Shown here piece after piece: positions 42,633 to 50,600 of a stretch of 64,000 nucleotides of DNA. Under the pieces are notes generated by a model. The model was not told where the DNA came from, did not search any database, and saw only the letters and a program-made list of their open reading frames with translations. The DNA is taken from positions 186,001-250,000 of the forward strand of contig JACKBS010000007.1 of NCBI GenBank assembly GCA_020634435.1, read 5' to 3'. Within the stretch, counting starts at the first letter, position 1. Each line of letters begins with the position of its first letter. Both the position numbers and the translations under genes were made by a program. The stretch comes from Ardenticatenaceae bacterium. Lineage in GTDB: Bacteria; Chloroflexota; Anaerolineae; Promineifilales; Promineifilaceae.

Positions 42633-43015
42633 AAACCAAAAAGAATTTTGAATAAGAACGGGCGCGAACTTAGTATTTACTTGAGCAATTCACAGAAAAG
42701 TCGCCCTTTATTTTTAAATAACTTTCTATGATTTGCTTCACATCGCTGAAATTTGTTGAAAAAACCTAAATGTGCCCACACCATCAGGGCCAGACTTTTG
42801 TGGTTCAGTTCTGCAATCGGCAGACTGAAGACAACTTATTTGCCAATTGCATAACCAAGATAGTGGTTCAAGTATAGCATAAACAGGAATGTGATTATAC
42901 CAAAGCAACTTAACATAGGTACTAGCCGTTTTGTCAATTTTTACCGCTCTAAATATTTGCTGATAGCTGCTCCGGTACGCTTGTCAGGGGGTAGGGTGAA
43001 TGTTAAACTAGCGCC
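42633..43015. other. Divergent intergenic region upstream of dnaX
   Basis: This AT-rich stretch separates the Ser/Thr kinase gene and dnaX, which are divergent, so it must hold both promoters. I could not find a convincing -35/-10 pair, hairpin or small gene in it, and no ACGGCCGT copy. Confidence 0.5.
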
Positions 43016-44629
43016 ATGTCCCAAGCCCTTTATCGTAAATGGCGGCCCGGCCGCTTTGATGATGTCATTGGTCAAGAACACGTCACGCGCACGTTGAAAA
43101 ACAGCGTCGCGGCTGACCGGTTGGGCCATGCCTACCTGTTTTGCGGCCCGCGCGGCACCGGTAAAACCACCAGCGCCCGACTGCTGGCTAAAGCGGTGAA
43201 CTGCCTGCATGAAGACCCCGCAGAACGGCCGTGTAATCAATGCTCCGTCTGCCAGGCAATCAGCAACGGCACTTTTCTGGACTTAATCGAAATTGATGCG
43301 GCCTCGCACACTGGTGTTGATGATATTCGAGAACTGCGAGACATGGTCAAGTTCCATCCAGGGCCAGGCGTGCGTTTCAAAGTGTATATCATCGACGAAG
43401 TTCATATGCTCTCAAACGCGGCATTTAATGCGCTGCTCAAAACATTGGAAGAGCCGCCGGATTGGATTAAGTTCATCTTAGCCACAACTGAAGAACACAA
43501 GGTCCCCATAACTATCAAATCCCGCTGCCAGCAGTTTAACTTCCGCTTGCTCAACCAGGACGAAATTAGCCATCGGCTCACCTGGTTGGCGGATAAAGAA
43601 GGCTTTACCATCCAGCCAGAAGCGCTGCAAATGATTGCCCGCCAGGGCGCGGGCAGCCTGCGCGATGCCGAAAGCTTGCTCGATCAGTTGGTCGTCTCCA
43701 AAGATGATGTGATCACCGCCGAGCGTACACAAATGGTGTTGGGCACGGCATCCAACGAGGCCGTGTCGCGGCTCACCGACGCCTGGCTCAACCGCGATGG
43801 CGCGGGCGGGCTGGCGCTTATCCACGAAGCGTTGGCTTCTGGTACGGATGCGCGGCAATTCTGCCGCCAAATGGTGACCTATTTGCGAGAGCTGCTGCTG
43901 CTGCAAGCCGCCGGGGATAGCATTCCTTTGGAAGCCACCCCTGAGCAAAAGGCCGAGATGCTGGCCCAGGCACAACGCGCACCCCGGCAGGGCCTCATCG
44001 ACGCGATCAAACGGTTTAATGAAGCCGCGCTGATTGCTGCTGGAAGCTGGCAGCCACAGCTGCCTCTGGAACTGGCTTTTGTGGAATTGCTGCCCGACGC
44101 GCCCACACCTATGCGAACAGTTGTGGCGGAAACGGCCGTTGCCCCCACCCCACCCCCGGCAAAGAAAAAACCGGTCGAAGCAGAAACTGCCGCACCCTCA
44201 CCCGCAGAAAAAGTTGAGCCAACGGCCGTACCCGAACCGGAACCCGTAAAGCCAGAACCCCAACCAGCCAAAGCGCCACCCAAGGCTGACCAAAAGCCGC
44301 TCACCGTGCGGCAAGTTCAAGGAATTTGGGCACAATTGGTCAGTAATTCGGGTGAGCGAATTAAAAACCTGCCTGCCTTGCTCAACATGGGCAAGCCCCT
44401 GGCCGCCGAAGGCCGCACATTGGTCATCGGGTTTGACTACCCGCTGTTCAAAGATAAATTTGATAATTTAGCCGGAGCCACCAACCTGGTTGGTGATATT
44501 TTGACCGAGTTGCTAGGGCAAAACACTACCGCCCGCGCCGTGGTCACCAGCGAATACACCGTGCCCGTGCAGCCCGATGATTTCCGCGCCCTGGCCGAAG
44601 AGCTGGGCGGCACTGTTTCAGAGGAATAA
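43016..44629 (+). CDS. dnaX: DNA polymerase III subunit gamma/tau
   Basis: DnaX is the clamp-loader ATPase of the replicative polymerase. The 537-residue protein opens with the typical LYRKWRPGRFDDVIGQEHV, then Walker A GPRGTGKTTSARLLAKAVNC, a four-cysteine zinc module around CNQCSVCQ, Walker B IIDEVHMLSNAAFNALLKTLEEPP, and sensor 1 FILATTEEHKVP. The middle region (about 370-430) is proline/alanine-rich and low in complexity. The C-terminal 110 residues form a tau-like domain. No programmed frameshift site is obvious. It is followed by ybaB and recR, the conserved dnaX-ybaB-recR order. Confidence 0.95.
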   Translation: MSQALYRKWRPGRFDDVIGQEHVTRTLKNSVAADRLGHAYLFCGPRGTGKTTSARLLAKAVNCLHEDPAERPCNQCSVCQAISNGTFLDLIEIDAASHTGVDDIRELRDMVKFHPGPGVRFKVYIIDEVHMLSNAAFNALLKTLEEPPDWIKFILATTEEHKVPITIKSRCQQFNFRLLNQDEISHRLTWLADKEGFTIQPEALQMIARQGAGSLRDAESLLDQLVVSKDDVITAERTQMVLGTASNEAVSRLTDAWLNRDGAGGLALIHEALASGTDARQFCRQMVTYLRELLLLQAAGDSIPLEATPEQKAEMLAQAQRAPRQGLIDAIKRFNEAALIAAGSWQPQLPLELAFVELLPDAPTPMRTVVAETAVAPTPPPAKKKPVEAETAAPSPAEKVEPTAVPEPEPVKPEPQPAKAPPKADQKPLTVRQVQGIWAQLVSNSGERIKNLPALLNMGKPLAAEGRTLVIGFDYPLFKDKFDNLAGATNLVGDILTELLGQNTTARAVVTSEYTVPVQPDDFRALAEELGGTVSEE

Positions 44630-44633
44630 TTTT

Positions 44634-44692
44634 AGTAAAAAGTAATAAGTGAAAAGTAGAAAGGATACCTATCACTTTTTACTCTTCACTTC
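44634..44692. repeat. Intergenic inverted repeat, copy at 44.6 kb
   Basis: The gap between dnaX and ybaB is filled by AGTAAAAAGTAATAAGTGAAAAGTAG and an imperfect complement (CACTTTTTACTCTTCACTTCT). The units are AAAGTA/AGTGAA-like. It is analogous in architecture to the GTAATT elements but differs in wording. Confidence 0.65.
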
Positions 44693-44715
44693 TCATGCAA
44701 GAGAAGGAGCAAACC

Positions 44716-45099
44716 ATGTCTAAACGATCTTTTCGCGGGCGTCCGCAACCAAAGAAAAACAAGATGCCCAGCGCCGGCGGCTTAATGTCCCAGATGCAGC
44801 AAATGCAGGAACAAATGGCCAGCGCCCAATCGGCTCTGGAAAATGAAACCATTACCGTGACCGCAGGCGGCGGCGCTATCAGCATCGTTATTACCGGGCA
44901 CCAGCGCATTCAATCCATCAAGGTAGACCCCGATCTGCTGACGCCAGACGACGCCGAAATGCTGCAAGATATGCTGGTAGCCGGGGTTAACTCGGCTATC
45001 GAGCAGTCGCAGGCTTTGGCCGCGGAGCGGATGGAAGGCATCACTGGCGGTCTGGGCGGTGGCCTCAACGACATGCTGGGCAGCCTGGGGTTAGGTTAA
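44716..45099 (+). CDS. ybaB: YbaB/EbfC family nucleoid-associated protein
   Basis: This 127-residue DNA-binding dimer subunit is encoded between dnaX and recR, as in most bacteria. The family core is visible as MQQMQEQMASAQSALENETITVTAGGGAISIVITG and IQSIKVDPDLL. It is followed by a helical segment (MLQDMLVAGVNSAIEQSQALAAERM) and a glycine-rich tail (GGLGGGLNDMLGSLGLG). The N-terminal 17 residues are very basic (KRSFRGRPQPKKNK), an extension beyond the usual start. ATG 44716 is chosen because AAGGAG lies eight bases upstream; the ATG at 44695 has none. Confidence 0.92.
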   Translation: MSKRSFRGRPQPKKNKMPSAGGLMSQMQQMQEQMASAQSALENETITVTAGGGAISIVITGHQRIQSIKVDPDLLTPDDAEMLQDMLVAGVNSAIEQSQALAAERMEGITGGLGGGLNDMLGSLGLG

Positions 45100-45103
45100 A
45101 CCG

Positions 45104-45706
45104 ATGGCTTCGGCGTTGCCCCAGCCGGTGCAGCGGCTGATCAACGAATTTGCCCGTCTGCCAGGTATTGGCCCCAAGTCGGCGGCACGGCTAACCTTTT
45201 ATTTGCTGCGAATGGCTGATGAGCAGGCGTTGGATTTGGCAGCGGCCCTTCAAGATATGAAGGAACGCACGATTTTCTGTAGCAACTGCTTCCACATCAC
45301 CGAAGAAGATCCGTGCCGCCTATGCACAGACCCGGCGCGGGATGACCGGCTGTTGTGCGTGGTAGAGGAGCCGCTGGATGTGCTAGCCATTGAACGGTCG
45401 CAGGCATATAACGGCCGTTACCACGTTCTCCATGGCGCAATCTCCCCGGTTGAAGGGGTTGGCCCGGAAGATTTGAAGATCAATGAACTGGTGCACCGCG
45501 TGCAGCAAAGCCACTTTCAGGAAATCATCTTGGCCACCAATCCCACACTTGAAGGCGAATCTACCGCACTTTACCTGCAACGGCGGCTGACCGATTCCGG
45601 CGTGCGCCTCACGCGGCTGGCCCGTGGCCTGCCCGTTGGCGGCGACCTGGAATACACGGATGAAATTACGTTAGGGCGTGCTCTGGAAGGGCGGCAAGAG
45701 CTGTAA
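45104..45706 (+). CDS. recR: Recombination mediator RecR
   Basis: RecR acts with RecO (encoded at 56507 in this window) to load RecA on gapped DNA. The 200-residue protein has an N-terminal helix-hairpin-helix (LPGIGPKSAARLTF), a C4 zinc module CSNCFHITEEDPCRLC, a Toprim domain with LLCVVEEPLDVLAIE, and the C-terminal RLARGLPVGGDLEYTDEITLGRALEGR Walker-B-like segment. It starts four bases after the ybaB stop, so the two are coupled. Length equals the family standard. Confidence 0.95.
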   Translation: MASALPQPVQRLINEFARLPGIGPKSAARLTFYLLRMADEQALDLAAALQDMKERTIFCSNCFHITEEDPCRLCTDPARDDRLLCVVEEPLDVLAIERSQAYNGRYHVLHGAISPVEGVGPEDLKINELVHRVQQSHFQEIILATNPTLEGESTALYLQRRLTDSGVRLTRLARGLPVGGDLEYTDEITLGRALEGRQEL

Positions 45707-45753
45707 ACGTTGCTTGCCAGCGCTTTGCCAATGTGCTAACATTTGCCCGTCTT

Positions 45754-45824
45754 TGCGGTGTCGCCAAGTGGTAAGGCAGCGGACTTTGAATCCGCCATCC
45801 CTGGTTCGATCCCAGGCACCGCAG
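45754..45824 (+). tRNA. tRNA-Gln (anticodon TTG)
   Basis: A full cloverleaf can be drawn: acceptor TGCGGTG/CACCGCA, D arm GCC...GGC with AAGTGGTAA loop, anticodon stem GCGGA/TCCGC with loop CTTTGAA, and T arm CCTGG-TTCGATC-CCAGG. The anticodon TTG decodes CAA/CAG glutamine. The discriminator base is G and no CCA is encoded. Confidence 0.95.
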
Positions 45825-45825
45825 C

Positions 45826-45865
45826 TGAGAGAGGTCATATGAAAAATATGGCCTCTTTTTTTATC
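45826..45865 (+). terminator. Terminator after tRNA-Gln
   Basis: AGAGGTCATAT pairs with ATATGGCCTCT with one mismatch across a GAAAA loop, followed by seven T residues. It begins two to five bases after the tRNA. The GAGAGG and ATG inside it imitate a ribosome binding site and start but are better explained as hairpin. Confidence 0.8.
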
Positions 45866-45901
45866 GCAAAATGCAATGTGCCGCGCAGGATTTTATGTTT
45901 G

Positions 45902-46336
45902 ATGGAAACTCAAGTTTGTAATTGCTGTCAGGAAACGAAACCCATTGAAGAATTTAGTTGGCGGTGGAAACATCTCGGGCAGCGACAACGGACATGTCGA
46001 GCTTGCCAGAGCAAACAAAAGAAAGCCTGGTACGAGAAAAATAAAAAATCCCACAAAGAGAAGATTTACGAAAACAAGCAAAGGAATATTGAAACTGCCC
46101 GTGCTTATGTGTGGGATTTTCTTTTGGCACATCCTTGCGCTGAATGTGGGGAAACCGATCCGGCCGTCCTTGAATTTGATCATGTGAAGGGAGAAAAGCG
46201 GGCAGAAGTAACGAAACTAATGCGGGATGGGTATACTTTGAAAATTATTCAAGAAGAAATTGAGAAGTGTGTTGTACTTTGCGCCAATTGCCACAAGCGC
46301 AAAACTTACAAAGATTCGTGGCGTGATCAAAAGTAA
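45902..46336 (+). CDS. Small zinc-finger HNH-type protein
   Basis: This protein of about 144 residues has two CxxC pairs at the N-terminus (CNCCQETK and CRACQSK), a very basic lysine-rich helix, and a C-terminal HNH-like core. The core is CAECGETDPAVLEFDHVKGEKR followed by CVVLCANCHKRKTYKDS. HNH proteins of this kind are often nucleases of phages or mobile elements. Codon use is clearly more AT-rich than in neighbours and there is no ACGGCCGT copy, hinting at recent arrival next to the tRNA gene. ATG 45902 is preferred; longer readings would run through the tRNA and its terminator. A nuclease function is inferred. Confidence 0.75.
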   Translation: METQVCNCCQETKPIEEFSWRWKHLGQRQRTCRACQSKQKKAWYEKNKKSHKEKIYENKQRNIETARAYVWDFLLAHPCAECGETDPAVLEFDHVKGEKRAEVTKLMRDGYTLKIIQEEIEKCVVLCANCHKRKTYKDSWRDQK

Positions 46337-47359
46337 ATGACATTAGCGATTGTGATTTTGGCTGCCGGGGAAGGCAGCCGGATGGTATCGAAAAAACAAA
46401 AGATTTTGCATGAGGTGGGAGGCAAACCGATGGTGCAGCATGTGTTTGATGCGGCCGTTTCCCTCACCGATATTCCCCCTGTTTTGGTCATCGGCAAGGG
46501 TGGCAATGGCGTGAAGGCGCTGTTTGGCAGCCGGGCCCAGTACGTAGTGCAGGATGAGCAGTTGGGTACTGGCCACGCTACGCAGATGGCCAAACAGCTG
46601 CTGGCTGGAGCCGCTGACCAGGTTATTGTGACCTATGCCGACATGCCACTGCTGCAAGCGGAGACATTGCAAAAGTTGGCCAATTTGCAAGCTGAGGCGG
46701 AAACGGCCGTTGCTCTGCTCAGCGTCATGGGTCCACCAGACTCTACCTTTGGGCGGATCGTGCGGGATGCAAACGGCCGTGTTCGCGAGATCATGGAAGT
46801 GGCCGAAGCACAGCGCCAGCCAAACGCTGATGAACTGCTAGCCATCCCGGAACACAACGCCGGGGTGTACTGTTTTGCCGCCAACTGGCTGTGGGAAAAC
46901 ATCAACAAGCTGCCGCTGCGCCAGGCACGCAATGGCCCGGAATATTACCTGACCGACATGATCGAATTGGCCATCCAGCAAAATCGGGTGGTAGCGACAA
47001 TTGTCACGCCAGATGCAGATGAGTGCCTGGGCGCAGGTACGCGGGCCGAGATGGTGGTTGTGGAAAAAGCGTTTCGTCGCCGCGCTACCAACCGCTGGCT
47101 GGCTCAGGGTGTGACGATTGTAGACCCCGACAGTACCTATATCGACCCGGATGTAACAATTGGGCAAGATACAATTGTCTGGCCAAACAGTTACTTGCAG
47201 GGAGAAACGGCCGTTGGCGAAGATTGTATCATTGGCCCCAACACGATTTTGCGCAATGCCACCGTCGGGAATAACTGCCGCATTGAACAGGCTGTGGTTG
47301 AGGGTGTGGAACTGGTAGCGGGAACGGCCGTTGAACCATTCACGGTCATCAAGAATTGA
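46337..47359 (+). CDS. GlmU-like nucleotidyltransferase with shortened left-handed beta helix
   Basis: The N-terminal 230 residues form a UDP-GlcNAc pyrophosphorylase domain. It has LAAGEGSRMVSKKQKILHEVGGKPM, QLGTGHATQMAK, TYADMPLL and the NAGVYCF and YYLTDMIE segments. The remaining 110 residues give a few hexapeptide-repeat turns (for example GQDTIVWPNSYLQGETAVGEDCIIGPNTILRNA) and stop at residue 340, where full GlmU is about 450. The acetyl-CoA-binding part and catalytic His/Asn region of the acetyltransferase are missing. It should therefore make UDP-GlcNAc from GlcNAc-1-phosphate only. ATG 46337 abuts the HNH stop codon. Confidence 0.85.
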   Translation: MTLAIVILAAGEGSRMVSKKQKILHEVGGKPMVQHVFDAAVSLTDIPPVLVIGKGGNGVKALFGSRAQYVVQDEQLGTGHATQMAKQLLAGAADQVIVTYADMPLLQAETLQKLANLQAEAETAVALLSVMGPPDSTFGRIVRDANGRVREIMEVAEAQRQPNADELLAIPEHNAGVYCFAANWLWENINKLPLRQARNGPEYYLTDMIELAIQQNRVVATIVTPDADECLGAGTRAEMVVVEKAFRRRATNRWLAQGVTIVDPDSTYIDPDVTIGQDTIVWPNSYLQGETAVGEDCIIGPNTILRNATVGNNCRIEQAVVEGVELVAGTAVEPFTVIKN

Positions 47360-47382
47360 GAATAATTAATCAGGAGTACATC

Positions 47383-47784
47383 ATGGTTAACGATGAACAA
47401 CGAACGGCGCTAATTGAGGCTGCCTTGGCGGTGCGCCAACAAGCGTATGCACCGTACTCAAATTACCCGGTTGGCGCGGCGCTGCTAATGGAAGACGGCA
47501 GCATTGTAACTGGCGTGAATGTGGAAAATTCTTCCTATGGCCTGACGATTTGTGCAGAGCGAACGGCCGTTGGTAAAGCCATCGCTGCCGGGTATCGCAA
47601 AATCCTGGCTGTGGCCGTGGCCACCGATAACGCCGGATCACCCTGCGGTGCATGCCGCCAGGTGCTCACCGAATTTGCGGGGGATGTACCGGTATACCTG
47701 GTTGATGCCACAGGAAACGGCCGTGATACCACCCTCTACACCCTGCTCCCCGATCATTTTGGTCCCGAGCACCTGGACATCTAA
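47383..47784 (+). CDS. cdd: Cytidine deaminase
   Basis: This 133-residue zinc hydrolase converts cytidine and deoxycytidine to uridine forms for pyrimidine salvage. The core motifs are complete: YSNYPVGAALL, the catalytic CAERTAVGKAI (Cys ligand and proton-shuttling Glu), and the second zinc pair PCGACRQVLTEF. Length is that of the homotetrameric bacterial class. ATG 47383 has AGGAG nine bases upstream; the frame opens 27 bases earlier inside the previous gene's end. It is likely co-transcribed with the GlmU-like gene. Confidence 0.95.
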   Translation: MVNDEQRTALIEAALAVRQQAYAPYSNYPVGAALLMEDGSIVTGVNVENSSYGLTICAERTAVGKAIAAGYRKILAVAVATDNAGSPCGACRQVLTEFAGDVPVYLVDATGNGRDTTLYTLLPDHFGPEHLDI

Positions 47785-48033
47785 GAACCTATATATAAAG
47801 TGAGATGTGATTATTGCGAATTTAGCAATTGTTAAGTACACTTTTAACAGATTTTGGCAAGGAGGTAGCTGACCTTGTTTCACTAAAAATCCATCCCCCA
47901 CCGCTTTGGCTTGCTTTTAAAGAGCAAGCGAAACTTTTGTCTGTAGCCAGACAACCTCAGTTAGGCAGTTCAATTCATCAAATGTATATCTATTGGCCCA
48001 AAGCCATAGATGCCCTACAAATGGAGAAGACAC
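47785..48033 (+). other. Leader region of the aldehyde ferredoxin oxidoreductase gene
   Basis: This stretch has small hairpins, including GCTTGCT/AGCAAGC and GTCTG/CAGAC, and a strong AAGGAGGT at 47859-47866 that is followed only by a four-codon frame (TTG TTT CAC TAA). I compared it by memory with the Moco RNA motif and could not see its conserved parts, so I call no riboswitch. Confidence 0.35.
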
Positions 48034-49869
48034 ATGAATCTTAAAGGATATGCCAATCGCGTCGCCCATATCGATATGACCAAAGGCGAGATCAGTATCG
48101 AGCCGATACCAGAAGAATGGGCACTTAAATACATCGGGGCCCGTGGTCTAGGCGTGCGCTACATGCTGGAAGCGGGACCAACTGTGGATCCGCTTTCGCC
48201 AGACAACTGGCTTTGCTTTATGAATGGTCCTCTAACCGGAACGTCCGCCAACATGAGCGGCCGTATGGCGGTTGTGACCAAATCTCCGCTTACGGGCACT
48301 GTCACCGACAGCCATCATGGGGGATGGTCTGCGGCTCGGTTGCGCTGGTCTGGCTACGATGGCCTTATTTTTAAGGGGAAAGCTGCCTCACCCAAATACC
48401 TCTACATTGATGACGAATCCGGCACGATTGAACTGCGCGATGCTTCGGCTCTTTGGGGTAAGGGCGTTCACGAAACGATTAAGACGCTCCAGGAAGAGTA
48501 TGGCAAGAAAGACCTCACCGTCATTACCATTGGCCCTGCGGGCGAAAATCTGGTGAAGTATGCTTGCTGGGTTAACGAAGACGACCGTGCCAGTGGACGT
48601 GGCGGTACCGGCTGTGTTGGTGGCAGCAAGAACCTGAAGGCAATTGTGATCAAAGCCAAGAAGAAGATGCCCAAGCCAGCTAGCCAGGAAAATTGGAAGC
48701 CAGCACAGCGGCGGGCTTTGTCTGTCATTATGGACGAGGCCAATATCACCAGCCCGAAGAAGGGTGGTTTGTCTGTTTATGGCACCAACGTGTTGATGAA
48801 CATCACCAACACCATGGGCGCACTGCCGACATTGAACGGCCGTGTGACTTCCTTCGGCGAAAGAGGCGAACTGCTCAGCGGTGAATACGTCAATGACCAT
48901 ATTTTAGTGAATGACCCCACCTGCCACGCATGCCCAGTAGCCTGCAAGAAAGAAGTTGAAATCACCGAAGGCGAATTTGCTGGCCTGCGTATGGAAAGTG
49001 TGGAGTACGAGCCAGCCTGGGCGTTGGGCGCTAACTGTGGCAACGACAACATTGCTTCCGTGGCCAAGATGATCGATCAGGCCAATGATTATGGTATGGA
49101 TGCCATCGAAATTGGTGATGTGCTGGCCACGTACATTGAAGCTTCTACCAGAGGTTTTACCAACGGTGACGGCGGTCTGGGCGAGGGCGATTACATGGCG
49201 ATGGTGGCCACGATTGAAAAAGTTGCCTATCGCGAAGGCATTGGCGATGTGTTGGCCAACGGCGTGAACGCGGTTGCGGCCCATTTTGGCCATCCCGAAA
49301 TTGCCATGACGGTTAAAGGCCAGGGCATTCCGGCTTACGACCCGCGTGGTTTGAAGGGCATGGGCATTGCCTACGCTACCAGCAATCGTGGTGCTTGCCA
49401 TCTGCGTGCGTATACCCCGGCGGCCGAACTGAACGTGATGCCGTTCCAATCGCTGAGTGTGGACCCGCTGGAATGGAAAGGCAAGGGCGAACTGGTGAAA
49501 ATCTTCCAGGATATTCATGCCTTCTCTGACAGCCTGGACCTGTGCAAGTTTAGCGCTTTTGCGATGGGTGCTGATGAGTACGCTCAACAATATGCTGCCT
49601 TCGTCGGCATTGATGAGTTTACGGCCGATGATGTGTTGGAGACCGGTGAGCGCATTTACAACCTGGAGCGCTACTACAACAACCTGGCGGGCCACGCAGA
49701 AGGCAGTGATTACCTGCCCAAGCGCTTCACGGAAGAGCCATCCACCATGCCCGGTTCTGAAGGCCACGTTTGTGAACTGGACAAGATGTTGGAAGAGTAC
49801 TACTCGGTACGCGGTTGGGAGAATGGTGTTGTGCCGGAATCTAAACTGAAGGAACTGGCGATTCTGTAG
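48034..49869 (+). CDS. aor: Aldehyde ferredoxin oxidoreductase family protein
   Basis: This 611-residue cytoplasmic tungsten-pterin enzyme oxidises aldehydes to acids with ferredoxin as acceptor. The N-terminal domain has the AOR start GYANRVAHIDMTKGEISIEPI and GARGLGVRYML. The pterin-binding stretch GPLTGTSANMSGRMAVVTKSPLTG and GPAGENLVKYACWVNEDDRASGRGGTG follow. The [4Fe-4S] ligands are CHACPVAC near residue 293 plus a distal Cys in DLCKFSAF. ATG 48034 has GGAGAAG upstream. Next to it lie two genes for MoaD-like ubiquitin-fold proteins, in keeping with a need for tungstopterin. Which aldehyde it uses is unknown. Confidence 0.92.
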   Translation: MNLKGYANRVAHIDMTKGEISIEPIPEEWALKYIGARGLGVRYMLEAGPTVDPLSPDNWLCFMNGPLTGTSANMSGRMAVVTKSPLTGTVTDSHHGGWSAARLRWSGYDGLIFKGKAASPKYLYIDDESGTIELRDASALWGKGVHETIKTLQEEYGKKDLTVITIGPAGENLVKYACWVNEDDRASGRGGTGCVGGSKNLKAIVIKAKKKMPKPASQENWKPAQRRALSVIMDEANITSPKKGGLSVYGTNVLMNITNTMGALPTLNGRVTSFGERGELLSGEYVNDHILVNDPTCHACPVACKKEVEITEGEFAGLRMESVEYEPAWALGANCGNDNIASVAKMIDQANDYGMDAIEIGDVLATYIEASTRGFTNGDGGLGEGDYMAMVATIEKVAYREGIGDVLANGVNAVAAHFGHPEIAMTVKGQGIPAYDPRGLKGMGIAYATSNRGACHLRAYTPAAELNVMPFQSLSVDPLEWKGKGELVKIFQDIHAFSDSLDLCKFSAFAMGADEYAQQYAAFVGIDEFTADDVLETGERIYNLERYYNNLAGHAEGSDYLPKRFTEEPSTMPGSEGHVCELDKMLEEYYSVRGWENGVVPESKLKELAIL

Positions 49870-49893
49870 TTTTGGTCAATCTGTAGATTTGTC

Positions 49894-49940
49894 ATTGGGT
49901 AGTTGGGTAATTGATGAAATTACGCAACTACCCAATTTTT
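49894..49940. terminator. AT-rich inverted repeat acting as terminator after aor
   Basis: A 12-base-pair outer stem ATTGGGTAGTTG/CAACTACCCAAT and a six-base-pair inner stem GTAATT/AATTAC are separated by one mismatch, followed by TTTTT. It is one of the GTAATT-style elements and the most convincing terminator among them. It separates aor from the convergent small gene. Confidence 0.75.
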
Positions 49941-49942
49941 GT

Positions 49943-50200
49943 TTATGCGCCGGCGCGCATGGTTTTCTTTTCTAGCTTGGGGTTGAGGATGGCAATGGCA
50001 TCGTCCTCGCCTTCAATTTCCATCATGACTTGCCCAACACGCAGGGAGCCAAGGGCAAAGGGTTCCATTTTAGCCAGGGTGATGGTCCAGCCTTCGCCTT
50101 CGACGCGGGTTTCGCTAACGGCCGTTCCCCCCAATTCTTCCAAATATTCACGCAGCAACCAGAGGGGAATGCCCCGAACTTGTCGGGATTCTTTGTACAT
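49943..50200 (-). CDS. 85-residue conserved-looking protein beside moaD
   Basis: I do not recognise this family with confidence. The 85-residue soluble protein starts MYKESRQVRGIPLWLLREYLEELGG and has an alternating beta pattern (TRVEGEGWTITLAKMEP, GSLRVGQVMMEIEGED) and a basic tail. It follows moaD with only three bases between, so the two are translated together. They are convergent with the aldehyde ferredoxin oxidoreductase. The setting suggests a role in molybdenum or tungsten cofactor use. It could belong to one of the short DUF families seen in Thermus and Chloroflexota, but I cannot verify that. Confidence 0.7.
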   Translation of the reverse strand: MYKESRQVRGIPLWLLREYLEELGGTAVSETRVEGEGWTITLAKMEPFALGSLRVGQVMMEIEGEDDAIAILNPKLEKKTMRAGA

Positions 50201-50203
50201 ATC

Positions 50204-50482
50204 CTACCCTCCACCAACAGCAGGAAAAATGTTGAGCGTATCTTTAGGCTGAATGATGGTGTTCATGCCATTTTCCAGGAAAGGTGCATCACGCCCGTTT
50301 ACGAAGACATGCACATGCCGGTAAAGCTCTCCGTTTTCGTCCAGAAGTTCTTTCCGCATGGGAGGATATTCAGTCACCACCATTTCCACAAATGCCTGAA
50401 CCGTGGTGTTTTCTGGCAGCTCAATCTCGACCGTTTTTTGACCAACAATCTGGCGCAGGGTGGCAAAGAAGTTTACTTTCAT
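50204..50482 (-). CDS. moaD: MoaD/ThiS family sulfur-carrier protein
   Basis: This 92-residue beta-grasp protein has the MoaD pattern: MKVNFFATLRQIVGQKTVEIELPENTTVQAFVEM, a central HVHVFVNGRD, and the tail DTLNIFPAVGGG. The C-terminal Gly-Gly is present (VGGG), so it can be thiocarboxylated and donate sulfur for molybdopterin synthesis. Its place next to an aldehyde ferredoxin oxidoreductase suggests supply of tungstopterin. The divergent neighbour carries a second MoaD-like domain fused to a globin domain but without the Gly-Gly end. Confidence 0.92.
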   Translation of the reverse strand: MKVNFFATLRQIVGQKTVEIELPENTTVQAFVEMVVTEYPPMRKELLDENGELYRHVHVFVNGRDAPFLENGMNTIIQPKDTLNIFPAVGGG

Positions 50483-50600
50483 GGGGCTTATTCTCCTGTT
50501 TCGGGTTGCTGCACAAATCTTACCACAAAATCAGCCTTTTTCAGTTTCCATGCTAAGATAGTGGCCAGACTCTAGGACGATTTTAAGAGAGGATGATCAA

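Noticed and set aside
45743..45901. Open frame running through tRNA-Gln into the HNH gene (SPSGKAADFESAIPG reading)
   Set aside because: This peptide is the translation of the tRNA itself, a known false start. The tRNA folds perfectly and a terminator follows, so the protein begins later.
47785..48033. Possible Moco/tungsten riboswitch before aor
   Set aside because: Small hairpins exist, but the conserved pieces of the known motif could not be found by eye.
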